Part shown: positions 1 through 6,213 of the stretch, piece by piece
Layout: every line of letters begins with the position of its first letter
How positions within the stretch are numbered: position 1 is the stretch's first letter
Assembly: GCA_910584215.1 (NCBI GenBank)
Contig: CAJTYI010000078.1
Span: 1 to 14,722, forward strand
Direction of reading: 5' to 3'
DNA from: an uncultured Roseburia sp.
GTDB taxonomy: Bacteria > Bacillota > Clostridia > Lachnospirales > Lachnospiraceae
DNA: 14,722 bases
The notes under the pieces: model-generated
What the model saw: the letters and a program-made list of their open reading frames with translations, nothing else
Told to the model about the DNA's origin: nothing
Databases searched by the model: none
Made by a program: the position numbers and the translations under genes

Positions 1-528
1 GAGGATAAGGTCATGGAGCGTATCACCGAGCGGAATTTTGAGATGATGTCGGGGAAATACCAGAAAGAACAGCTTGAAATCGAAACACGGTTGAGGGAAG
101 TGACGGAAACCCTTAATGAAAGCTATGAGAAATCGCAGGGAATCCGTGACTTCCTCTCCCTTATCCGCAACTATCAAGGCTTAAAGGAACTGGACGCAAC
201 GGTTGTAAATGCGCTGATAGACAAGATACTTGTTTCGGAGCGTGAGAAGTCAGCGGACGGAACAGTGAAGCAGGAAATCAAGATTTACTATAAATTCATC
301 GGCTTTGTCGATGAATTACATATCACACCTACAAAACGGTGGGCAGCAATGCCCGCTAAAAATTGTACGGTGTGCGGCGTTGAATATGTCCCGGGCTCTG
401 GTGCATCAAGGTATTGTCCTGCTTGTGCCAAGAAGATACGGAGGGAGAAATCAAACGAGAGCAAACGCAGGAGCAGAGAACAGAAAAGGATAGCATGTAT
501 GAACTGTCCGCAAAAAATGACCGACTGA
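1..528 (+). CDS. Large serine recombinase, C-terminal part (DUF4368 type), truncated by window edge
   Basis: This is the C-terminal end of a large serine recombinase of the TnpX/Tn4451 kind, which excises and inserts a conjugative or mobilizable element. The reading frame is open from base 1, so the first ATG (13) is internal and the catalytic N-terminal domain lies outside the window. Counting from that ATG, residues 1-45 are a charged coiled-coil-like stretch. Residues about 55-103 match the DUF4368 pattern (ALIDKILV, IKIYYKFIGFVDEL). Residues 118-138 form a CxxC/CxxC zinc-ribbon-like pair (C118, C121, C135, C138), followed by a basic tail. The catalytic serine cannot be checked. The frame ends at TGA 526-528, immediately before histidine-kinase sequence begins, which places this gene at the right end of its element. 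No accessory genes of the element are visible. Family assignment is by motif recognition only. Confidence 0.85.
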   Translation, partial: EDKVMERITERNFEMMSGKYQKEQLEIETRLREVTETLNESYEKSQGIRDFLSLIRNYQGLKELDATVVNALIDKILVSEREKSADGTVKQEIKIYYKFIGFVDELHITPTKRWAAMPAKNCTVCGVEYVPGSGASRYCPACAKKIRREKSNESKRRSREQKRIACMNCPQKMTD

Positions 529-550
529 GGAAAAACGATATCGCCGGAGA
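512..550. other. Right boundary (attR-like junction) of an integrated mobile element
   Basis: Recombinase coding sequence stops at 528 and recognisable histidine-kinase coding sequence (GKTISPEKLSRIFDQF) begins at codon 529-531 in the same frame. The element-target joint must therefore lie close to 528. Large serine recombinases of the TnpX type are known to cross over at a GA dinucleotide. Several GA steps occur here (519-520, 523-524, 527-528, 530-531), so the exact crossover cannot be fixed without the left end or an empty site. Confidence 0.55.
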
Positions 551-735
551 AACTATCGCGCATATTTGATCAATTTTTCCGACTGGATGATTCGAGAGCC
601 ACTTCGCGCGGAGGCGCCGGCCTGGGGCTGGCGATCGCAAAAGAGATCGTGGAACTGCACGGCGGTACGATTGAAGCGCACAGTGAAAATGAAACCATAT
701 GGCTTTTTGTAACGCTTCCTGTTTCCGCGACATAG
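529..735 (+). pseudogene. VanS-like sensor histidine kinase, C-terminal remnant cut by element insertion
   Basis: The frame after the recombinase stop encodes about 68 residues that match the end of a sensor histidine kinase catalytic (HATPase_c) domain. It starts with the segment after the N/G1 region (ISPEKLSRIFDQFFRLDDSR) and continues with the glycine-rich G2 box and following helix (GGAGLGLAIAKEIVELHGG). It ends with a short beta-strand tail and TAG at 733-735. The sensor, HisKA (phospho-acceptor His) and N-box parts are missing. There is no start codon or ribosome binding site of its own, so it cannot make a kinase. The simplest reading is that the mobile element at its left split an intact kinase gene. 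The other half, and probably its response regulator, should lie beyond the element's left end. The wording of the motifs resembles VanS-type kinases, but the ligand cannot be inferred. Confidence 0.8.
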
Positions 736-779
736 CTTCATAATTTTATAAGATTTTGATAAGGAAAAACGAAAGAAGG

Positions 780-825
780 AATCCCCCTGTTTTGCTAAGA
801 TGAAAGCAGAACAGGGGGATTGTTT
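780..825 (+). terminator. Strong hairpin with T-rich tail after the histidine kinase remnant
   Basis: The arms AATCCCCCTGTTTTGCT (from 779/780) and AGCAGAACAGGGGGATT (805-821) form a stem of about 16 bp around a loop of roughly 9 nt. GTTTTATG follows. It is well placed to terminate the interrupted two-component operon. It lies only about 40 nt upstream of the C39 peptidase start, so it could also act as a leader hairpin for that gene. The T tract is short. Confidence 0.65.
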
Positions 826-861
826 TATGTGCAGTTTTTGATTAGAGGAGAAGGAAGAAAT

Positions 862-2064
862 ATGAGACAGGAGATTGATATTATCGCATATGATGACATG
901 ATTATGACGGCGGGAACGGGGATGCGGCTGCAAAGAGCAGAAGAGAGCGTGATAAGACAGAGAAAATCCGAAGAATATGAGGGGCAGAGAAAGGTAAGGC
1001 TGCAAAGCGCACAGGACCACGAGATAAGACAGAGAAAACCAAAAGGAAGAAGTGCATCGCACATACGCGCAGGAGAGATAAGCGGGGAAGAGAGGGAGCG
1101 CATGGAACGTTATATGGTACAGGAAAGTTGGCAGACGCCGGTAAGCCGACGGGCGGGTATACGGAAAAAAAGGAGATTGCAGCGCAGAATCCGCAGGTTA
1201 AAGCGAATGTTGTGTATGGCGGGCGTGTGTGTGGTTCTGCTGGCCGTCTTTAGCGGTGTGAAAAATTTGCTTGGCAATGTGGGACTGCCGGGAGATGCGG
1301 GCTGGTGGCAGATCGACGGACAGCAGGATACCGCCGCTGACGATGCGGTGGATGCGTCGCTTGTCACACCGAAGCTTTATACGGAGCCGCAGGTGGCAGA
1401 GAAGCTGCTTGCTCTGTCAGCGTCGTCGCAGGATTATAAGGCCATATACGAGAACATGGAGAGCTATCCAGAGGAAATGCTGGCGGCGCTCTGCAATAAT
1501 GAGGAGATGCTTGAGTTTGTGCGGGACTATCCGCAGAGGAGCGAGAGCGCCCAGGGCGGGTTTACGGCAGAGGAGCAAGAGGCGGCGATTCCGCTGCTGA
1601 TGCAGTGGGACAAGCGCTGGGGCTATGTGCCCTACGGGAGCAGCTGCATCGGTATGTCGGGGTGTGCGCCTACCTGTCTCTCGATGGTGATTTTGGCGCT
1701 GACTGCGAATGATACGGCGACACCGGATGCACTCGCCTCTTATGCGTGGCAGGAGGGATATTATGCCGAAGGGACGGGCACGTCGTGGAGTTTTCTCACG
1801 CAGGGGGCGGCTCACTGGGGCGTCTTAGGGCAGGAAATCGGGCTGGACGAGGCCAAAATAATGGCGGAATTGGAGGCTGGACATCCGATAATCTGCAGTA
1901 TGCGGCCGGGAGATTTTACCACGGCAGGACACTTTATTGTGCTGACCGGCATCGAGGACGGCAAAATAAGAGTCAACGATCCCAACAGCAGAGCGCGCAG
2001 CGGCAGGCTGTGGGCGTATGAGACATTGAAAGGACAGATTAAAAACCTCTGGGCTTATCAGTAA
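862..2064 (+). CDS. Membrane-anchored C39-like cysteine peptidase with basic cytoplasmic head
   Basis: A 400-residue predicted type II membrane protein. Residues 1-115 are highly charged and basic, with an imperfect 24-residue repeat (RLQ..A...IRQRK) at 21-59. Residues 116-134 are one hydrophobic membrane segment (MLCMAGVCVVLLAVFSGV). A linker rich in D and A follows, then a C-terminal domain of the peptidase C39-like family (about 240-400). Catalytic signatures are LLMQWDKRWGY, GMSGCAPTC with probable nucleophile C268, AGHFIVLTG with H357, and VNDPNS with N372/D373. The topology puts the peptidase outside the cell. No bacteriocin, ABC exporter or substrate gene is adjacent, so the target is unknown. 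An in-frame TTG at 820 lies inside the upstream hairpin. ATG 862 has a good GGAG/GGAAG ribosome binding site at 847-856 and is the better start. The gene appears monocistronic. The family call is firm; the role is not. Confidence 0.85.
   Translation: MRQEIDIIAYDDMIMTAGTGMRLQRAEESVIRQRKSEEYEGQRKVRLQSAQDHEIRQRKPKGRSASHIRAGEISGEERERMERYMVQESWQTPVSRRAGIRKKRRLQRRIRRLKRMLCMAGVCVVLLAVFSGVKNLLGNVGLPGDAGWWQIDGQQDTAADDAVDASLVTPKLYTEPQVAEKLLALSASSQDYKAIYENMESYPEEMLAALCNNEEMLEFVRDYPQRSESAQGGFTAEEQEAAIPLLMQWDKRWGYVPYGSSCIGMSGCAPTCLSMVILALTANDTATPDALASYAWQEGYYAEGTGTSWSFLTQGAAHWGVLGQEIGLDEAKIMAELEAGHPIICSMRPGDFTTAGHFIVLTGIEDGKIRVNDPNSRARSGRLWAYETLKGQIKNLWAYQ
922..1038 (+). repeat. Imperfect 72-nt-pitch tandem repeat inside the C39 peptidase head
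   Basis: Two 45-nt blocks, 922-966 and 994-1038, encode MRLQRAEESVIRQRK and VRLQSAQDHEIRQRK. They share the CTGCAAAG and ATAAGACAGAGAAAA strings at an exact 72-nt pitch. A third partial echo (CAGAGAAAG) lies between them. The repeat keeps the reading frame and is part of the basic cytoplasmic segment. Confidence 0.7.
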
Positions 2065-2106
2065 AGAACGCATGACACAAAAGAATCATGGTATGGTGTT
2101 TTATTG

Positions 2107-2148
2107 CCCTGCTTTCGCGGTATTGCCGGAAACGAAAGCAGGGTTTTT
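2107..2148 (+). terminator. Intrinsic terminator of the C39 peptidase gene
   Basis: The perfect 11-bp stem CCCTGCTTTCG (2107-2117) / CGAAAGCAGGG (2133-2143) has a 15-nt loop and is followed directly by TTTTT. It separates the peptidase gene from the glycogen operon. Confidence 0.9.
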
Positions 2149-2230
2149 CCGTATATGCGGCAATTTGATGGTTCCTCAAAACAAAAGAAGAAATATTTTG
2201 GGAAAATTGTATATTTTTACTATCATTTTA

Positions 2231-2284
2231 TATATTTTTATGGTAGAATTGAATATAATCATAATACACCAAAATACGAGGGGG
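2231..2284 (+). promoter_or_regulatory. Probable glgC promoter -10 and ribosome binding site in an AT-rich leader
   Basis: A perfect -10 hexamer TATAAT sits at 2254-2259. The -35 at the right distance is poor (TATATT at 2231-2236), so this may be an activated promoter. A weaker alternative pair is TTGTAT 2207-2212 with TATATT 2231-2236. The ribosome binding site GAGGGGG (2278-2284) lies 9 nt before ATG 2294. The AT richness of 2190-2275 contrasts with the coding sequence. Confidence 0.45.
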
Positions 2285-2293
2285 TAATTTGTT

Positions 2294-3502
2294 ATGGCAA
2301 AAGAAATGATTGCTATGCTTCTTGCCGGCGGACAGGGTTCGAGACTGTACGCTTTAACGCAGAAGCTCGCAAAACCTGCAGTTCCTTTTGGCGGCAAATA
2401 TCGTATCATCGATTTTCCGCTGTCGAACTGTGTGAATTCGGGCATTGACACCGTAGGTATTCTGACACAATATCAGCCGTTAGTATTAAACGAATATATT
2501 GGAAACGGACAACCGTGGGATTTGGACCGCCTGCATGGCGGCGTACATATTCTGCCGCCCTATCAGCAGGCATCCGGTTCTGACTGGTACAAAGGGACGG
2601 CTAACGCCATTTACCAAAATATTTCTTTCATTGAGCGCTACAATCCGCAGTATGTCATTATTTTGTCTGGCGACCAGATCTGTAAGCAGGATTACAGCGA
2701 TTTTCTGAAATTCCACAAAGAGAAAAATGCCGAGTTCAGCGTGGCAGTTATGGAAGTTCCCTGGGAAGATGCCTCCCGTTTCGGCCTGATGGTAGCAGAT
2801 GGAGACGACCGCATTACAGAGTTTCAGGAGAAGCCAAAGGAGCCAAAGTCCAATCTTGCTTCCATGGGTATCTATATTTTCAATTGGGATGTGCTGCGCA
2901 AGTATTTGATTGAGGACGAGGCGGACCCCAATTCTGAAAACGATTTCGGCAACAATATCATCCCCAATCTCTTAAAAGACGGGCGCAGGATGTACGCTTA
3001 TCATTTCAGCGGTTACTGGAAGGATGTAGGTACGATTCCGTCTCTCTGGGAGGCCAATATGGAGGTGCTTGACCCGGAGAACAGCGGTATCAACCTGTTT
3101 GACGACAATTGGAAAATCTACAGCCGCAACAGCGGTATGACCGGCCACCGGATCAGCGCCGAGGCCGAGGTGGAGAATTCGGTCATCACCGACGGCTGCC
3201 GTGTCGACGGTACGGTAAAGAACTCTGTCTTATTTGCCGGAGTTAAGATTGAAGAGGGCGCTAAGGTGCAGGATGCCGTAATCATGGGAGGCAGTGTGAT
3301 ACGCGCGGGAGCGGTAGTATCCCACTGTATCGTTGCGGAGAATGTAGAGATTGGCAGCAACGCCCTGGTGGGCGCTATGCCGCAGGGCGACGAAAAGGGC
3401 GTGGCGACCGTGGGACCGGGCGTCAAAGTCGGCGAGCGCGCCAAAGTAGGACCGAATGCGATGGTTAGTACTGATGTAAAGGATGGTGAAGAACAATGGT
3501 AA
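2294..3502 (+). CDS. glgC: Glucose-1-phosphate adenylyltransferase (ADP-glucose pyrophosphorylase)
   Basis: This enzyme makes ADP-glucose from ATP and glucose-1-phosphate, the committed step of bacterial glycogen synthesis in the cytoplasm. The 402 residues are normal for the family. The N-terminal nucleotidyltransferase domain carries LLAGGQGSRL (9-18) and KLAKPAVPFGGKYRIIDF (24-41). It also has the Asp-containing loop SGDQICKQDY (125-134, D127), FQEKPKEP for sugar phosphate, and YWKDVGT. The C-terminal third is a left-handed beta-helix of hexapeptide repeats (AEVENSVITDGCRVDG and following). The loop is unusual: the commoner family version reads SGDHIYKMDY, so His, Tyr and Met are replaced by Gln, Cys and Gln. 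D127 is kept. It is first in an operon with glgD and a GH28 gene, and its stop overlaps the glgD start. Regulation by glycolytic metabolites is known for the family but cannot be read here. Confidence 0.95.
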   Translation: MAKEMIAMLLAGGQGSRLYALTQKLAKPAVPFGGKYRIIDFPLSNCVNSGIDTVGILTQYQPLVLNEYIGNGQPWDLDRLHGGVHILPPYQQASGSDWYKGTANAIYQNISFIERYNPQYVIILSGDQICKQDYSDFLKFHKEKNAEFSVAVMEVPWEDASRFGLMVADGDDRITEFQEKPKEPKSNLASMGIYIFNWDVLRKYLIEDEADPNSENDFGNNIIPNLLKDGRRMYAYHFSGYWKDVGTIPSLWEANMEVLDPENSGINLFDDNWKIYSRNSGMTGHRISAEAEVENSVITDGCRVDGTVKNSVLFAGVKIEEGAKVQDAVIMGGSVIRAGAVVSHCIVAENVEIGSNALVGAMPQGDEKGVATVGPGVKVGERAKVGPNAMVSTDVKDGEEQW

Positions 3503-4638
3503 ATTCTAATGTGGATGCTCTGGGCATCATTTTCCCAAACAGTTACGATTCTCTTCTGCCGGAGCTGACGAGTGAGCGGTTGATGGCTTCCATTCCTTTT
3601 GCGAGCCGCTACCGCATGATCGACTTCATTCTCTCCGGTATGGTCAATTGTGGTATCGACAATATTTCTATCGTTGTCAGGAAGAATTACCATTCTCTGT
3701 TAGACCATCTTGGCTCCGGGCGTGAATGGGATTTGGCCCGCAAAAACGGCGGTCTCAATATTATTCCGCCCTATGCGCAGAAAGCAGTTAAGATTTATCA
3801 TGGCCGCGTGGAAGCGCTGGCTAGTATTCTGGCGTTTTTAAAGAGCCAGAAAGAAAAATATGTGGTGATGTCGGATACCAACACGGCCGCTAATTTTGAT
3901 TTCAGTTCCTTTATCGAGGCACATATCGACAGCGGGGCGGACGTGACTGTCGCCTACGCGAAAGAGGAGATTCCGGCGAAAGCAGTTACTGCCAATCCCA
4001 CCAACGAAAATTTCTGGTACACGCTGGGCATAGACAATGGCCGCGTAAAAGAGATTCAGATCAATCCCAAAGAGCCGGGGATTCAGAATTTCTCCATGAA
4101 CATCTATGTCATCAGCAGAGAACTTCTGATTGAGCAGATTGAGGCTGCCTATGTGAAAGGCTATATTTACTTTGAGCGCGATATCTTAGAGCCGCAGCTC
4201 GATAAACTGAATGTGCAGGCTTATCTGTACGAGGGATATTCGGCGCGCATCTGCGATATGAAGAGCTATTTTGACGAAAATATGAAGCTTTTGGATGCGA
4301 AAAACCTGGATGCTCTGTTTGAGGGCAATCCCATTTACACGAAGATTCGTGACGACCATCCGACCCGTTACATTACCGGGGCTAAGGTAAAAAATGCCAT
4401 GGTGGCGGACGGATGTATCATAGAGGGTGAAGTGGAAAACTGTATCCTGTTCCGTGGTGTTGAAGTGCGCGCGGGCGCGAAAGTGAAAAACTGTGTGCTG
4501 ATGCAGGACAGCGTGATTGAGGGCGATGCGAGACTGGAATATGTGGTTTCAGACAAGAATGTTCATGTCACCGAGGGCAAGGAGATCAAGGGTACCGATA
4601 CATTCCCGGTATTTATCGCAAAAGGGCAGACTGTTTAG
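3496..4638 (+). CDS. glgD: GlgD, non-catalytic-type subunit of ADP-glucose pyrophosphorylase
   Basis: A 380-residue GlgC paralogue, the GlgD type found beside GlgC in many Firmicutes, where it is thought to form a hetero-oligomer and raise or tune GlgC activity. It keeps the fold: IPFASRYRMIDFILSGMVNCGIDNI corresponds to GlgC's substrate-binding strand, and the C-terminal hexapeptide beta-helix is present (GCIIEGEVENCILFRGVEV). The catalytic pieces are degenerate. The GGxGxRL nucleotide loop is replaced by IIFPNSYDSLLPELT (12-26), and the catalytic SGD loop by MSDTNTAANFDF. It is therefore probably not active alone. The start ATG 3496 overlaps the glgC stop by 7 nt (ATGGTAA), with AAAGGA at 3478-3483 as ribosome binding site. 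This implies translational coupling and matched subunit amounts. Confidence 0.93.
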   Translation: MVNSNVDALGIIFPNSYDSLLPELTSERLMASIPFASRYRMIDFILSGMVNCGIDNISIVVRKNYHSLLDHLGSGREWDLARKNGGLNIIPPYAQKAVKIYHGRVEALASILAFLKSQKEKYVVMSDTNTAANFDFSSFIEAHIDSGADVTVAYAKEEIPAKAVTANPTNENFWYTLGIDNGRVKEIQINPKEPGIQNFSMNIYVISRELLIEQIEAAYVKGYIYFERDILEPQLDKLNVQAYLYEGYSARICDMKSYFDENMKLLDAKNLDALFEGNPIYTKIRDDHPTRYITGAKVKNAMVADGCIIEGEVENCILFRGVEVRAGAKVKNCVLMQDSVIEGDARLEYVVSDKNVHVTEGKEIKGTDTFPVFIAKGQTV

Positions 4639-4646
4639 GGGAAATT

Positions 4647-5999
4647 ATGGCATATAATATAGTAGATTTTGGCGCTGTCGCGGACGGTGTCACCAACAAT
4701 GCAAAGGCGATACAGGCCGCAATCGACGAGGCAACAAAACAGGGCGGCCGGGTGGTGGTTCCGGCAGGCAGATTTTTGAGCGGCACTTTAACGTTAAAGA
4801 GCAATGTCGAGCTTCATCTGGAGATGGGAGCCGTTTTGATCAGCAGTTTGGAACCGGCGGATATCCTCGATTTTGCGGCGCTCTTTGACGATGACAATTT
4901 GACGACCGGATGGGACGGCGGGTGTTTTCTTTTTGCCTGCCATGGCGAAAACATTGTAATTTCGGGTAATGGGACCATCTATGGACAGGGAGACCGGGTC
5001 TTTTTTGATGATGACAGTGACGGCGGTTTCCATGAATGTCCGCTCAATGTCACGGCGTTCCGCCCGCGTCTGACGTTTTTTGAAGATATCGAGAACCTGA
5101 CGATACGGGATGTCACGATACGGGATGCGGCATTTTGGACACTGCACATGGCGGGATGCCGCCATGTGCAGGTAAGCGGTGTGCGTATTCTCAATGATGT
5201 GCGGGGAGCCAACAATGACGGAATTGACCCGGATAGCTGCAAAGATGTGCTCATCAGCAACTGTTTTATCAAGACGGGGGATGATGCCATCGTGGTGAAA
5301 TCCACAAAACCGATGGCACAGCGCTACGGTTCCAGCGAAAATATAACGATTGTCGGCTGTGTGCTCTATTCCCATGATTCCGCGCTCAAAATCGGCACCG
5401 AGACGCACGGAGATATCCGCAATCTTGTGATGGGAGACTGCGTCATTAAGGATTGCTCAAGAGGTATCGGCATCTGGGTCAGAGACGGCGCTACGATTGA
5501 AAACATTCATGTGCACCATGTAACCGGCAGTGTGCGCAAATATGCGGACGGTTTTCACGAGGGGCACCCTTCTATGTGGTGGGGAAACGGGGAACCGGTG
5601 TTTGTCAATGCCACCTACCGCAATAGAGAGCGGCTCGAAAATCATCAAAAGCCCGGTACGATACGAAACATTACGTTCGATCACATATACATGGATGCGG
5701 AGTCGAGCGCGTTTATCGGTGGCGACGAGGGGGCAAGGATATCCGATGTGCGCATCGAGGACTTTAAGTTTACCTATAAAAGCCAGGGAACTCAGAAAGC
5801 GGGTTATTTTGACGAACAGCCGTCGATTCGCAATGTCTATGCGCACCGTATTCCTGCAATCTATGCCCGTCATGTGGACGGCCTGTATGCGAAAGGGACG
5901 GTATGTTTCGTGGAGCCGTATTCGCTGGAAGAGAATGGACTTTGTGAGACGGAGCAGTGCACGGGAGTGCGGCTAGCGGTAGAACAGTCAGTTCTGTGA
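4647..5999 (+). CDS. Glycoside hydrolase family 28 protein (polygalacturonase-like), cytoplasmic
   Basis: A 450-residue right-handed parallel beta-helix enzyme of the GH28 (polygalacturonase/exo-galacturonidase) type. The N-terminus DFGAVADGVTNNAKAIQAAIDEA is the standard opening of the family, and there is no signal peptide or membrane segment. Catalytic-site equivalents are NNDGID (N189, D191, D194), TGDDAI (D212, D213), a histidine in the usual GHG position (H243 in YSHDSAL) and R272 in SRGIGIW. The family's RIK-type substrate lysine seems absent (tryptophan at 277). This suggests an exo-acting or variant specificity, such as an oligogalacturonide or a rhamnogalacturonan-type glycoside. 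ATG 4647 is 8 nt after the glgD stop and its ribosome binding site AGGGGAA overlaps that stop, so it is the third gene of the glgCD operon. The substrate and the reason for its linkage to glycogen genes are unknown. Confidence 0.88.
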   Translation: MAYNIVDFGAVADGVTNNAKAIQAAIDEATKQGGRVVVPAGRFLSGTLTLKSNVELHLEMGAVLISSLEPADILDFAALFDDDNLTTGWDGGCFLFACHGENIVISGNGTIYGQGDRVFFDDDSDGGFHECPLNVTAFRPRLTFFEDIENLTIRDVTIRDAAFWTLHMAGCRHVQVSGVRILNDVRGANNDGIDPDSCKDVLISNCFIKTGDDAIVVKSTKPMAQRYGSSENITIVGCVLYSHDSALKIGTETHGDIRNLVMGDCVIKDCSRGIGIWVRDGATIENIHVHHVTGSVRKYADGFHEGHPSMWWGNGEPVFVNATYRNRERLENHQKPGTIRNITFDHIYMDAESSAFIGGDEGARISDVRIEDFKFTYKSQGTQKAGYFDEQPSIRNVYAHRIPAIYARHVDGLYAKGTVCFVEPYSLEENGLCETEQCTGVRLAVEQSVL

Positions 6000-6021
6000 A
6001 TAAGACAATAAAATACATCAA

Positions 6022-6027
6022 TATAAT
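6022..6027 (+). promoter_or_regulatory. Possible -10 element upstream of the leuA leader
   Basis: A perfect TATAAT hexamer lies just after the GH28 stop. No good -35 is seen 16-18 nt upstream, where the sequence is still GH28 coding. If used, the leuA transcript would carry a leader of about 180 nt that includes the hairpins at 6048-6094, 6112-6128 and 6134-6169. This is a weak call based on one hexamer. Confidence 0.25.
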
Positions 6028-6047
6028 TGATAAAATCACACCTTGCA

Positions 6048-6100
6048 AAGTGCTTTGCGTCTGTGCTATCATAGGCTACAGATTCAAAGCACTTCGTTTT
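6048..6100 (+). terminator. Hairpin with U tract between the glg operon and leuA (terminator or attenuator)
   Basis: The stem AAGTGCTTTG (6048-6057) / CAAAGCACTT (6085-6094) is extended inwards by TCTGT/ACAGA and CTAT/ATAG pairs. CGTTTT follows. It would terminate the glgC-glgD-GH28 transcript. If leuA is transcribed from the upstream TATAAT, it would act as a leader hairpin. The T tract is modest. Confidence 0.6.
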
Positions 6101-6111
6101 ATCGTATTAGA

Positions 6112-6169
6112 AAAGTCATTTAGACTTTCCTGAGGGAGTTCATGCGGACTTGTCCGCTTGGTTCTTCCC
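6112..6169 (+). promoter_or_regulatory. Structured leader of leuA: two stem-loops
   Basis: The first stem-loop is AAAGTC (6112-6117) / GACTTT (6123-6128). The second is GCGGA-CTTG-TCCGC (6144-6157), a stem capped by a CUUG tetraloop. It is flanked by GGGAG (6134-6138) and CTTCCC (6164-6169), which can form a lower stem. No T-box signature (GGGTGGNACCGCG) and no leucine-rich leader peptide were found. Function is unknown; the placement suggests post-transcriptional control of leuA or a recognition site. Confidence 0.4.
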
Positions 6170-6213
6170 ATATACGGATAGGAATGTTTTAGGGAAAGGC
6201 AAGGTTATTTGAG

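Noticed and set aside
438..570. Frame-3 reading across the recombinase end (MYELSAKNDRLRKND...)
   Set aside because: It is open but short and unsupported. The recombinase frame carries the CxxC pairs and the kinase remnant is in frame 1, so this is a shadow.
820..861. TTG at 820 as an earlier start of the C39 peptidase
   Set aside because: It lies in the last bases of the hairpin arm with no ribosome binding site, while ATG 862 has a strong one.
4794..5408. 204-residue minus-strand frame under the GH28 gene
   Set aside because: No ribosome binding site or recognisable motif. The + strand frame has full GH28 catalytic motifs.
6142..6192. A 16-codon frame (MRTCPLGSSHIRIGMF) before leuA as a leucine attenuator peptide
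   Set aside because: It has a possible ribosome binding site but only one leucine codon and no run of regulatory codons, and it overlaps the CUUG stem. Not enough to call it.
6000..6213. T-box riboswitch before leuA
   Set aside because: The GGGTGGNACCGCG-type antiterminator sequence is absent.
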